A stretch of 28,860 bases of DNA from JAWLGW01 sp964569055. Its GTDB lineage: Bacteria > Planctomycetota > J058. Of the stretch, positions 17,101 to 23,426 are shown piece by piece; the first letter of the stretch is position 1; each line of letters opens with the position of its first letter. Location of the stretch: positions 1-28,860 of the forward strand of contig CAZMSZ010000049.1 in NCBI GenBank assembly GCA_964569055.1. Direction: 5' to 3'. Below the pieces are notes generated by a model. It saw only the letters and a program-made list of their open reading frames with translations, had not been told where the DNA came from and searched no databases. The position numbers were made by a program, and so were the translations under genes.

Positions 17101-17684
17101 TCGCCGATCGCGACCGCCTCGCTGCGGATCCGGCGCTGGGTCACCTCGAACATGGACTGCTCGGCGCGGTCGAGCAGCTCGTCGACGGGGCCGCCGGTGG
17201 CGAACGCGTCGCGCTGGACCTGCGCGGTCACCTCGATCAGCTTGCGCTGCACCGCGCGGTCCCGCACGATCTTGGCGTAGTACTCGGCGTTGGCCGCGCT
17301 CGGCACGACCTCGCACAGCTCGGCCAGCGCGGCCGTGCCGCCCACCGCCTCGAGCGCGCCGCGCCGCTCGAGCTCCTCGTTGAGCAGCACCACGTCCACC
17401 GGCTTGTTCTGCCGGTGCAGCTCGAGCACCGTCTCGTAGATCTGCACGTGGGCCTGGAAGTAGAAGTCCTCGGGCGAGACGGTCTGCGCCACGTCGTCGA
17501 TCGCGCGCCCGTCGATCATGATCGCGCCGAGCACGGCGCGCTCCGCCTCCTGGCTGTTGGGCGGGACGTTGCGCAGCAGCGGGTCGTTCTCCTGGCTCAG
17601 CGTGCCCGCGCCGGCCATCCCGTCCCGCCTGCCCCCGCGCCCGCGCGACCGCGGCCCGTAGTCGTCCGGCCCGTCCTCGAACAT
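14187..17684 (-). CDS. dnaB: Replicative DNA helicase DnaB containing two inteins
   Basis: A 1165-residue precursor. Removing residues 247-742 and 911-1104 leaves 475 residues, the normal DnaB size. The extein has the N-terminal helicase/primase-contact domain (about 40-150, EAERAVLGAIMID), a linker, and the RecA-like motor: P-loop RPSMGK/TSF split by intein 1, FFSLEMP, Walker B VIAIDYLQLM (841-850), LAQLSR and DLRESG/SIEQDAD split by intein 2, then the arginine-rich end with KNRNGPTG. DnaB unwinds DNA at the fork as a hexamer and needs both inteins spliced to be active. The gene is usually beside rplI; here accessory DNA intervenes. Start ATG at 17682-17684 with an adjacent GAGGGGGA. The first ~28 residues (Asp/Arg/Gly-rich) are not conserved DnaB sequence, so a later start, e.g. 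Met23, is possible. Confidence 0.97.
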   Translation of the reverse strand: MFEDGPDDYGPRSRGRGGRRDGMAGAGTLSQENDPLLRNVPPNSQEAERAVLGAIMIDGRAIDDVAQTVSPEDFYFQAHVQIYETVLELHRQNKPVDVVLLNEELERRGALEAVGGTAALAELCEVVPSAANAEYYAKIVRDRAVQRKLIEVTAQVQRDAFATGGPVDELLDRAEQSMFEVTQRRIRSEAVAIGEVVQEAYDQLVAREQGHSVSGLPSYFADLDEVTGGFMPGEMTIIAARPSMGKCLAFDAEVVLEDGEVATMEELYRRRAARLLTLGDDWRLRWTSPSVYVDDGEKPVFRVTTRLGRSIETTLTHPFRRLDGWRPLAELRVGDRIAVPRRLDVFGRERLRDCEVILLGYLLGDGGLTARCPHFTSGIPALQRDFLAAVEAFGGLTARRTETASHRTPSWRVSADKEAVRGERRAFAERLSAAVHAASLTGKALAERCGVTPGAVHGWLHGAAVPGDEAFAAACAALGVEAEVLAPGGLARLQARRRNGLTQWLQELGLMGHGAATKTIPPQVFRLEKEQVRLFLSRLLATDGWVSVLASGQVQAGYASVSERLARQVQHLLLRFGVLAALKRREVRYGDGTREAWQLDVTDRRSLEVLLDEVGVFGKEQAVARAQAALARRPRRTNRDLVPVEVWGSLEAAKGDESWSSLARRAGLAGASNVHVGRRALTRGRLALLAEAVGDPELAALAQSDVYWDEIVAIEPVGTKQVYDLTIPGTHNFVANDVCVHNTSFTLNLLRNMVHNGAAACFFSLEMPRLQVTSNLLCGIARLDGHRLRGGFLTKEEKRSFMQACETLQHAQLFIDDNPALSTMELRAKGRRLRSQHNIDVIAIDYLQLMTGSSRAARESRQIEVSEISRQVKALARELEIPILCLAQLSRKVEDRKDKKPMMSDLRESGCLTGDTLVTLADDGRRVPIRELEGRSGFGVWALDPETYTLRRAVVSRAFATGVKPTFRLETQLGRAVGATANHKFLTLEGWRRLDELKEGDRIALPRTIPAPESVEAPMSHAELALLGHLIGDGCTLPRRSIQDTTRAAHVASAVGSEALATLARSDVYWDRITRIAPAVEEQVYDLTVPGPHNFVAGGVIVHNSIEQDADKIVLLHRPEYYEPDKEELKGKANVIVAKNRNGPTGEVEMHFHKSQMRFETLTRM
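14373..14954 (-). other. DnaB intein 2 (ESG/SIEQ site), reduced mini-intein
   Basis: Residues 911-1104 (194 aa) of the DnaB precursor. It starts with Cys911 (CLTGDTLVTLADDG), has block B TANH (980-983), and ends VIVHN before Ser1105. One endonuclease block remains (LLGHLIGDGCTLPRR, about 1027-1040) but the sequence then jumps to AAHVASAVG and the splicing C-part, so the rest of the LAGLIDADG domain, including its second motif, has been deleted in frame. Splicing residues all remain, so it should still excise. The site is the same as in the well-known Synechocystis DnaB intein. Confidence 0.94.
15459..16946 (-). other. DnaB intein 1 (P-loop site) with LAGLIDADG endonuclease
   Basis: Residues 247-742 (496 aa) of the DnaB precursor. 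It begins with Cys (CLAFDAEVVL) and ends with VHN followed by Thr743, the class 1 splicing junctions. Block B is TLTHPF (Thr314, His317); the C-terminal blocks are VYDLTIPGTHNF and VCVHN. Two LAGLIDADG motifs, ILLGYLLGDGG (357-367, Asp365) and FLSRLLATDGW (535-545, Asp543), keep their catalytic aspartates, so the homing endonuclease may be active. Between them, residues about 439-466 look like a helix-turn-helix (GKALAERCGVTPGAVHGWL), perhaps for DNA recognition. Insertion between Lys246 and Thr743 interrupts Walker A, a known DnaB intein site. Confidence 0.95.
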
Positions 17685-17900
17685 GCCCGTCCCCCTCGCC
17701 GCCTGCGACCGCTAGACCCTACCGCCCCGAGGGGGGCGCCCTCCAGCCCAGACACCACGCGGGTTTGCGGCCGAGTTCCACGAGCGAATCTCCACGCGCA
17801 ACCCGTGCGCCCGCCCGCCTCGGGAGCATACCCTCGACCCCTGACTGACCCCGAACCCACGCTGGTTCCACGAGTTCCCCACGCGGTTCCGGAAAGAAAA

Positions 17901-18000
17901 NNNNNNNNNNNNNNNNNNNNNNNNNNNNNNNNNNNNNNNNNNNNNNNNNNNNNNNNNNNNNNNNNNNNNNNNNNNNNNNNNNNNNNNNNNNNNNNNNNNN
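17901..18000. other. Assembly gap (100 N)
   Basis: Placeholder gap upstream of dnaB. It removes the C-terminus of the DUF4384 protein. The 216 bases between the dnaB start and the gap (17685-17900) hold no gene; GTTCCACGAG occurs there twice (about 17775 and 17864). Confidence 0.95.
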
Positions 18001-19153
18001 CCGCACCAGCGCGCCGTGGCCGCGGATCAGGGTGGTCGCCTCGTCGGTCGTGGCGGCCGCGCCGCTCAGCACGCCGGCTCGCTCCTCCAGCCAGGTCCGC
18101 AGCGCCCCGCCGGGGTCCTGGGCGCCGTTGGCCAGGGCGAGCGCCAGGTGGCCGGCCTCGCCCTCGGGCAGCGGCTCGCGGGTCACGACCACGTACAGGG
18201 TCTCGGTTCCGGTCTGGTCGTCGAGCGCGAACCCGTGGCGCGCTCCCGGGACGATCAGCTCGTCGCCGCGTCGGATCGGGTTGGCGGGGAGAGGCGGGGC
18301 GCCCGGGTAGAGCTCGTGCGTGTCCGGGAACAGCCGCGTCACGCGCTCCTCGGAGTCGAACCACAGCGCGATCACGTGGGCCTGCTGGCTGGGGCGCACG
18401 TGCGCGCGCACCTTGTCTCCGCTGCGGAGCACGGCGCCGTCGGTCACGAGGACCTCCTGCTCGCCGCCGTCCGGGAGGCGGCGCCGGGCGACCAGCCGCA
18501 CCTCGGCCTCGAGCGGCGGCCCGGCCGGCGCGAGCTCGAACGCGGCGTCGCTGGGGTGGAACACGGCCGCGTGGCCGCGAGGGAGCACGTCGCCTCCGGC
18601 GAGGGCGACCAGCCGAGCGGAGACGCGCTGCCCTCCCTGGAGCAGCACGACCAGCCCCGCCTCGAGCGCGCGCGCCAGCGCTCGGCGCCGGGCGGGGTCG
18701 TGCACGTCGGCGTGCCGCGGCGGCTCGCCCCCGGCGCCGCGCACGCGCTCGCGCGACTCGGCGGGCGAGCGGACGCGCCAGGCGGTCTGGCGGCGCTCGC
18801 TCAGCGCGCCCGCCACCAGGTCGGCGAGGCGGTTCAGCGCGCGGCCGGCCGGTCGCCCGGGCTGCGGCCACTCGGGCGGCAGCACCGCCACGGCGTTGCC
18901 GAGGCCCTTCGCGGGGGCCGACCCGAGCGCCGGGAGCAGCGCGCGGGCGAGGGCGCGCGCCTCGACGTCGAGCGCCAGCTCGCGCAGCCGCTCGCGCTCG
19001 GCCGGGTCGGCCTCTTCGCGCGCGGCCGTGACGAGCGCCTCGAGCGCGAGCTGCGGGTCGACGCCGCCCTGCCGCCCGTCCTCGGCCAGGGAGGCGCTGA
19101 AGCGGCGGAAGGCGAACCGCACCCGCCGGGCCACCGGCCCCGTGCCGGCCGCG
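18001..19153 (-). CDS. DUF4384-domain protein, fragment missing both ends
   Basis: About 384 residues between two gaps. The C-terminal third matches the DUF4384 pattern: RSGDKVRAHVRPSQQAHVIALWF, then VTRLFPD, an aspartate- and proline-rich turn, RRGDELIVPG and TETLYVVVTREPLPEG. In other proteins this domain often accompanies Ser/Thr kinases, caspase-like peptidases or surface lipoproteins and probably binds a ligand or partner outside the membrane. The N-terminal part (LALEALVTAAREEADPAERERLRELALDVEARALARALL) is helical; the middle may be a CsgG/FlgO-like region (ALNRLADLVAGALSERR) in which a hydrophobic 'adhesion' segment would be expected, but this is not firm. No signal peptide is visible because the start is missing. 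Confidence 0.65.
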
Positions 19154-19253
19154 NNNNNNNNNNNNNNNNNNNNNNNNNNNNNNNNNNNNNNNNNNNNNNN
19201 NNNNNNNNNNNNNNNNNNNNNNNNNNNNNNNNNNNNNNNNNNNNNNNNNNNNN
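19154..19253. other. Assembly gap (100 N)
   Basis: Placeholder gap removing the start of the DUF4384 gene. To its right, 19254-19448 is GC-rich and holds no gene before the Rpn-family start. Confidence 0.95.
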
Positions 19254-19448
19254 GCGACTCTCCCGGTGAGCGCCCCAGGGTCGCGCGAGCGAGGCGTGAT
19301 CGCAACCCGGCCCCGCGACGAGTCGAGCGCGGCGGGCCGCGCGGCGCGTGCGCCGCCCGCACCACGGCTCGTCGGCCGCGGCCGTCGTGTCGGAGGGGGT
19401 CACTGCGCTGAGCGAGTTCGGCATTCGTTCGCGTTCGTGAGGTCGGTC

Positions 19449-20372
19449 ATGGCGGAGCTCGATCGGGCAGGCAAGGTGCTGCTCCGGCGACGGCCGGCGG
19501 AGCTGGTCCGCCTCGCGCACCCGGACGTGCGCTCGCTGGAACCCGTCCCGGCCGAGGTCGTCACGGCCAACGCGCTCGCCGACGGGGTGTTCGTGGCCCG
19601 CGAGGGGCGCAGGCGGGTGCTGCACCAGGTGGAGCTGATCGCCGAGCCCTCGAGCCGAGCGGCCCGGGAGGTGGTCCGTCGAGCCTGCGCGCTGTTCGCG
19701 GCCTTCGGCCGCCCCGTGCGGATCACCGTGCTCTACCTGCACGCCGCCCGCGACGGACGGCGCGCGGCGTCCGCCTACGCCCTTCCGCTGGGGGGCGCGG
19801 GCGCGCCCGTGCGGATCGAGCTGGCGATCGTCCGGGTCTGGGAAGACCTGTCCGCCGAGGCGGAGCTGAGCCGCCGCGCGCCGATCCTCGGTCGCCTGCC
19901 CCTGATCGGGCTGATGCGCGACGCGACCGCGTCCTCGATCCGGCGGGCCACGGCGCTGATCCGTCGCCACGCCGCCTCGGAGGACGAAGCGGCGGACCTG
20001 CTGGCAGTCCTGTTCCTGACCAGCGAGCGCCGGTTTACGCCCCGAAGGCTGCGTGCCATGATGGCGACGGAGGAGCTGATGGCGAAGTCGTGGTTGCTGC
20101 GCGAAGCCGAGCGACGCGGAACGAAGGCCGGGAAGGAGCTCGGCAAGAAGCTCGGCGAGGAGCGCGGGAAGAAGCTCGGCGAGCGCGACGCCCGGCGGGC
20201 GGTGCTCCTTCAGCAGCTCCGCCAGCGGTTCGGACGCGTGCCTGCGGACGTACGAGCCCGGGTGGCGGGGGCGACCGACCCGCAGCTCGAGCGCTGGCTG
20301 ACGCGCGTCGTCCTCGCCTCTACGCTGCGCGACGTGTTCGGCCGCCGTCACCTCGCGGGACCGTCCGGGTAG
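19449..20372 (+). CDS. Rpn-family putative nuclease with DUF4351 C-terminus
   Basis: A 307-residue protein. The N-terminal half resembles the Rpn/YhgA-like PD-(D/E)XK nuclease family: ADGVFVAREGRRRVLHQVELIAE gives the expected Asp...Glu core, although the lysine of ExK is not obvious. Residues about 195-230 carry LFLTSERRFTPRRLRAMM and ELMAKSWLLREAERRGTKAGK, followed by a basic KELGKKLGE-type repeat. The C-terminal segment (RAVLLQQLRQRFGRVPADV...QLERWLTRVVLASTLRDVF) is DUF4351. These genes are multicopy, fast-changing and thought to promote recombination or act as anti-phage defence; the exact role is not settled. An in-frame GTG at 19437 is an alternative start. A partial tandem copy follows at 20414. 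Confidence 0.8.
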   Translation: MAELDRAGKVLLRRRPAELVRLAHPDVRSLEPVPAEVVTANALADGVFVAREGRRRVLHQVELIAEPSSRAAREVVRRACALFAAFGRPVRITVLYLHAARDGRRAASAYALPLGGAGAPVRIELAIVRVWEDLSAEAELSRRAPILGRLPLIGLMRDATASSIRRATALIRRHAASEDEAADLLAVLFLTSERRFTPRRLRAMMATEELMAKSWLLREAERRGTKAGKELGKKLGEERGKKLGERDARRAVLLQQLRQRFGRVPADVRARVAGATDPQLERWLTRVVLASTLRDVFGRRHLAGPSG

Positions 20373-20512
20373 TCGCGACAGGGCGCGACGCCGACCTCGC
20401 GCGCCGGTGCTACCGGGCGGCGTCGGCCTACGCGCTCCCGGCGGCGGCCCTGCTGGCGGTCCTGTTCCTGACCAGCGAGCGCCGGTCTACGCCCCGGAGG
20501 CTGCGTGCCATG

Positions 20513-20578
20513 ATGGCGACGGAGGAGCTGATGACGAAGTCATGGATGGCGACGGAGGAGCTGATGGCGAAGTCATGG
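20513..20578 (+). repeat. 33-bp tandem duplication in the truncated Rpn copy
   Basis: Two in-frame 33-base units (20513-20545 and 20546-20578) encode MATEELMTKSW and MATEELMAKSW. The upstream copy has this segment only once, so the duplication is recent and local. Confidence 0.9.
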
Positions 20579-20644
20579 TTGCTGCGCGAGGCCGAGCGAC
20601 GCGGGACGAAGGCCGGCAAGAAGCTCGGCAAGAAGCTCGGCGAG

Positions 20645-20744
20645 NNNNNNNNNNNNNNNNNNNNNNNNNNNNNNNNNNNNNNNNNNNNNNNNNNNNNNNN
20701 NNNNNNNNNNNNNNNNNNNNNNNNNNNNNNNNNNNNNNNNNNNN
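20645..20744. other. Assembly gap (100 N)
   Basis: Placeholder gap inside the KLGE-coding repeat of the truncated Rpn copy; the real repeat number there is unknown. Confidence 0.95.
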
Positions 20745-20980
20745 AGCTCGGCGAGAAGCGCGGCGAGCAGCGCGGCAGGAAGCTCGGCGAGCGCGACGCC
20801 AGGCGGGCCGTGCTGCTTCAGCAGCTCCGCCAGCGCTTCGGGCGCGTGCCCGCGGACGTGCGAGCGCGCGTGGCGGGCGCGAACGACCGGCAGCTCGAGC
20901 GTTGGCTGACGCGCGTCGTCCTCGCCTCCACCCTGAGCGACGTGTTCGGCCGCCGCCAGCTCGCAGGGCCCTCGGAGTAG

Positions 20981-21259
20981 ACAGGCCGGGTCGCGCCGCC
21001 CCGCCGGCCTGCGCGCCCGAGCGTCGCTCCAGCGGCGCAGCCGCAGGCGGCTCGGCGCCGCGGACGCGACGTCCTGCTCCTCACCACCGGGCACGGCGCC
21101 GCTCACGTCGGTGGCGCTCACATCGGCGGCTCCGTGGGCTACCACGGGGGCCGCCAGCGGCCGCTGCGGCTCGGGGGTGCTGCACCCGGCCAGCCCAAGG
21201 TTGGCGAGCAGCGCCACCACCGCCACGCGCCGCCCTCTGCCCGGCGCTCCCCTCGTCAT
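20981..21259 (-). pseudogene. Lipoprotein start without a proper end (stub)
   Basis: The ATG at 21257-21259 begins a textbook lipoprotein signal: basic MTRGAPGRGRR, hydrophobic VAVVALLANLGL and lipobox LAGC with Cys26, followed by STPEPQRP. The next ~65 residues are low-complexity. The frame then runs without a stop into the antisense of the Rpn copy and on to the gap, which suggests that the original 3' part was lost where the Rpn DNA begins. It lies 41 bases past the rplI terminator and has no clear ribosome site. It could be the displaced start of a gene such as the DUF4384 protein on the same strand, but this is speculative. Confidence 0.45.
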
Positions 21260-21292
21260 GGGGCCTGTGCTGGAGGGGGTGCACGCGAACCA

Positions 21293-21329
21293 AACGAACG
21301 ATCCCGCGACCCAAGAGGGCCGCGGGATC
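21293..21329 (-). terminator. Rho-independent terminator after rplI
   Basis: On the minus strand, GATCCCGCG (21321-21329) pairs perfectly with CGCGGGATC (21300-21308) around a 12-base loop, followed by the T-rich GTTCGTTTGG. It begins 40 bases after the rplI stop and ends the ribosomal-protein operon. Confidence 0.8.
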
Positions 21330-21369
21330 TTCGCGAAGGGTCGCTTCGTCGGCGCGCGCGCGCCTCCGC

Positions 21370-21822
21370 TCACTCCTCTTCGGGGAGGACCGTCAGCTTG
21401 AAGGTGACCTGCAGGTCGCCGAGCATGCGCAGGGTGATGTCGTAGTCGCCGATCTTCTTGATCGGGTCGGCGAGCTGCACCCAGCGCTCCTCGATCTTGA
21501 GCCCCTTGGCCTTCATGACGGTCTCCGCGACCACCGCGTGGGTGACCGAGCCGTAGAGGCTGCCGTCCTTCTGGGCCTTCATGTTGACCTGCAGCAGCGC
21601 CCGATCCAGCGTCTTCACCGCGGCGGCGGCGAGCTCGCGCCGCTCGGCCTCACGCTGGAGCGTGAGCAGCTTCTCGGTCTCGATGTGCCGCCGGTTCTCC
21701 GGGGTGTTCGGGACCGCGAGCCGCTGCGGGATCAGGTAGTTGCGGCCGTAGCCGTCGTTGATCTCGACCACGTCCCCGACCTCGCCGAGGCCCGGGACCT
21801 TCTCCTTGAGCAACAGGATCAC
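21370..21822 (-). CDS. rplI: 50S ribosomal protein L9
   Basis: A 150-residue protein of normal length. It has the N-terminal RNA-binding fold (MILLLKEKVPGLGEVGDVVEI with GYGRNYLIP at 25-33), a long connecting helix (about 45-75) and the C-terminal domain (GSLYGSVTHAVVAE, ADPIKKIGDYDITLRM). L9 binds 23S rRNA at the base of the L1 stalk and limits frameshifting. The start is GTG at 21820-21822 with AGGAGGG upstream, nine bases after rpsR. It is the last gene of the operon, with a terminator just after it. Confidence 0.97.
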   Translation of the reverse strand: MILLLKEKVPGLGEVGDVVEINDGYGRNYLIPQRLAVPNTPENRRHIETEKLLTLQREAERRELAAAAVKTLDRALLQVNMKAQKDGSLYGSVTHAVVAETVMKAKGLKIEERWVQLADPIKKIGDYDITLRMLGDLQVTFKLTVLPEEE

Positions 21823-21831
21823 GGCGCCCTC

Positions 21832-22056
21832 CTAACTGGTGTAGCTCAGGATGCCCATGAACCGCGCCCGCTTCACCGCGCGCGCGATCATGCGCTGGCA
21901 GCGCGCGCAGGTCTGGGCCCGCTTCCGCGAGTAGATCTTGCCCTGCCCGCTGATGAACCGGCGCAGCGTGGGGACGTCCTTGTAGTCCACGTACTGGCAG
22001 GCCTTGCACTTCTTGCCGCGCGACCTCCGCGGCTCCGTCTGCTTGCTGAACTTCAT
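21832..22056 (-). CDS. rpsR: 30S ribosomal protein S18 (zinc-binding type)
   Basis: A 74-residue protein with the S18 core (VDYKDVPTLRRFIS, KIYSRKRAQTC, RMIARAVKRARFMGILSY). Four cysteines (Cys17, Cys20, Cys50, Cys53) in CKAC and CARC form the zinc-ribbon version of S18. It binds 16S rRNA with S6 on the platform. A strong GAGGAGGAG site precedes the ATG. It starts 15 bases after rpsF; no ssb gene lies between them, although many bacteria have one there. Confidence 0.97.
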   Translation of the reverse strand: MKFSKQTEPRRSRGKKCKACQYVDYKDVPTLRRFISGQGKIYSRKRAQTCARCQRMIARAVKRARFMGILSYTS

Positions 22057-22071
22057 GGCTCCTCCTCTGCC

Positions 22072-22668
22072 TTACCGCCGGCTCCGGAACTCGCGATCGC
22101 CGCCGCGGAAGCCGCCCTCCCGGTCGCCGCGGTCGCCGTAGTCGCGGTCCCCGCGATCACGGAACCCGCCGCCCCGGAAGTCGCGGTCGCCGTACTCGCG
22201 GTCGCGCTTCATGTCGTCCTGCCGCCCCGCCTCGAAGTCCTCGGCGGTCTTCCCGACGGTCGGCGGCTCCTCCTCGTGGGCCACGATCAGGTGGCGCACG
22301 GGCTTCTCGTCCAGGCGCAGGTCGCGGTCGAGGCCCGAGATCGTCTCGGGGCGCGCCCGGAACCAGCACACCATGAACGTGCCGCGCTTCAGCCCCTTGA
22401 TCTCGTAGGTCAGCTTGCGGCTGTCGGCCCACTTGTCCACCTTGTGCAGGTGGCCCTTGTGCTTCTTCTCGATCAGGTCGCGGACGTACTCCTCGAGCTT
22501 GTCCCACGTCCGGCTCGCCTCGGCCGGGTCGAAGATGATGCAGAGCTCGTACAGCCGCGTGACCTTCATGGTCTCGGCGTCGAGCACTGGGAGCTGCGGC
22601 ACGTAAGGCTGAGTGGTCGCCTCCGCCTCGGTCTCGTCGGTGGCGTCGGCAACGTCGCTGCTTGCCAT
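22072..22668 (-). CDS. rpsF: 30S ribosomal protein S6 with Arg/Gly/Asp-rich tail
   Basis: A 198-residue version of S6, about twice the usual size. The ferredoxin-like core is residues 36-131 (VTRLYELCIIFDPAEA, KWADSRKLTYEIKGLKRGTF, LRLDEKPVRHLIV). It is preceded by ~33 acidic residues and followed by a 47-residue tail of repeated DRxYGD, FRGG and DRGD units ending in RSRR, an RGG-like, probably disordered RNA-binding segment. S6 pairs with S18 on the 30S platform. Start: ATG at 22666-22668 with GAGGA upstream; ATG 22569 would give a shorter, more ordinary N-terminus but has no ribosome site. A strong hairpin lies in the leader. Confidence 0.95.
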   Translation of the reverse strand: MASSDVADATDETEAEATTQPYVPQLPVLDAETMKVTRLYELCIIFDPAEASRTWDKLEEYVRDLIEKKHKGHLHKVDKWADSRKLTYEIKGLKRGTFMVCWFRARPETISGLDRDLRLDEKPVRHLIVAHEEEPPTVGKTAEDFEAGRQDDMKRDREYGDRDFRGGGFRDRGDRDYGDRGDREGGFRGGDREFRSRR

Positions 22669-22703
22669 GGGGTCCTCGTCTCTTGCGGTGTGTCTCTCGG
22701 TTG

Positions 22704-22722
22704 GGGGCGCCCGTGGCGCCCC
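22704..22722 (-). promoter_or_regulatory. Hairpin in the rpsF leader (possible S6:S18 control element)
   Basis: In the minus-strand transcript GGGGCGCC (22715-22722) and GGCGCCCC (22704-22711) form a perfect 8-pair stem with a 3-base loop, flanked on both sides by CCGAGA...ACACACC motifs. It lies 36 bases before the rpsF ATG. Many bacteria regulate rpsF-rpsR by S6:S18 binding to a leader RNA with CCG-containing bulges. Position fits; the consensus fold was not tested. It could also attenuate read-through from rplY. Confidence 0.4.
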
Positions 22723-22762
22723 GGGGTGTGTGTCTCGGGGTGAGGCGTGCGGGCCGGCGCCC

Positions 22763-23401
22763 TTACTCCGCCGCGCCCTCCTCCTTCTTGCCCTTGGCGA
22801 TCACCTCGGGCTCGGCCGCCGCGCCCTCGGTCGGCCCCTCCTCGGCCTCGCCGAGCTCGATCACGTGCACGACGGTCACGGTCGGCGCCGTGAGCGCCTT
22901 GACGCCCTCGGGGAGCTGCAGCTCGCCGACGTGCAGGGCCTGGTCGAGGCCGATCTCGTCCACGCGGACCACGACCTCGCGCGGCATGCGGCGCGGCAGC
23001 GCCTCGACCTCGAGCTCGTGCAGCTCGACCGAGAGCTTGCCGCCCTCGCGCACGCCCTTGGCCTCGCCCTTGAACACGAGCGGGACCTCGCCGCGCATCG
23101 GCTTGTTCGGGTCGATGATGTGCAGGTCGATGTGGACGATGTCGTCGCCGAACGAGTTGCGCTGCACCTCGGCCAGGTGGACCAGCTCGCTGCGTCCGTC
23201 GAGCTTGACCTCGAGCACCGTGCTCAGGCGGTCGATCGCCTGGGTGATGTCGTAGGCCGAGACCGCGATCGGCTGGCTCTCGTGGGCGTCGCCCTTCATG
23301 CCGTAGAGGCTCGCGGGGACCTCCCCCTGCGCGCGCATCCGCCGGCAGGCCCGGGTCCCCTTCTCGGTGCGCAGGCGCGCGTTGATGGGAAACGACTTCA
23401 T
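22763..23401 (-). CDS. rplY: 50S ribosomal protein L25 (Ctc family)
   Basis: A 212-residue two-domain L25. The N-terminal 5S rRNA-binding domain covers about 1-95 (RTEKGTRACRRMRAQGEVPASLYG; VHLAEVQRN; VVHIDL-like IVHIDLHII) and the TL5/Ctc C-terminal beta domain about 100-185 (VPLVFKGEAKGVREGGKLSVELHELEVEALPR). A charged Glu/Ala/Lys tail follows. The start has AAGGAG just upstream, and the gene lies 25 bases after prs. The usual neighbour pth (peptidyl-tRNA hydrolase) is not found between it and rpsF. Confidence 0.96.
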   Translation of the reverse strand: MKSFPINARLRTEKGTRACRRMRAQGEVPASLYGMKGDAHESQPIAVSAYDITQAIDRLSTVLEVKLDGRSELVHLAEVQRNSFGDDIVHIDLHIIDPNKPMRGEVPLVFKGEAKGVREGGKLSVELHELEVEALPRRMPREVVVRVDEIGLDQALHVGELQLPEGVKALTAPTVTVVHVIELGEAEEGPTEGAAAEPEVIAKGKKEEGAAE

Positions 23402-23426
23402 GGTTGCTCCTTCGCTCGGGTCCGGG

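Larger units (their letters stand above)
20414..20980 (+). pseudogene. Truncated tandem copy of the Rpn/DUF4351 gene
   Basis: The reading frame begins with RAASAYALP, as in the middle of the upstream copy, then jumps straight to LLAVLFLTSERR; about 70 residues present between these motifs in the upstream copy are deleted. The whole N-terminal nuclease half is also missing. It then keeps LRAMMATEELM (duplicated in tandem), the KKLGKKLGE repeats (broken by a gap), and a complete, closely similar DUF4351 ending at the stop at 20978-20980. It lacks a credible start of its own other than the internal ATG at 20510. I infer decay after tandem duplication, although a short DUF4351-only protein could still be made. 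Confidence 0.75.

Noticed and set aside
14178..19031. 1617-residue plus-strand frame across dnaB and the gaps
   Set aside because: It is antisense to DnaB, runs through N as X and has no recognisable fold; such frames are expected at this GC content.
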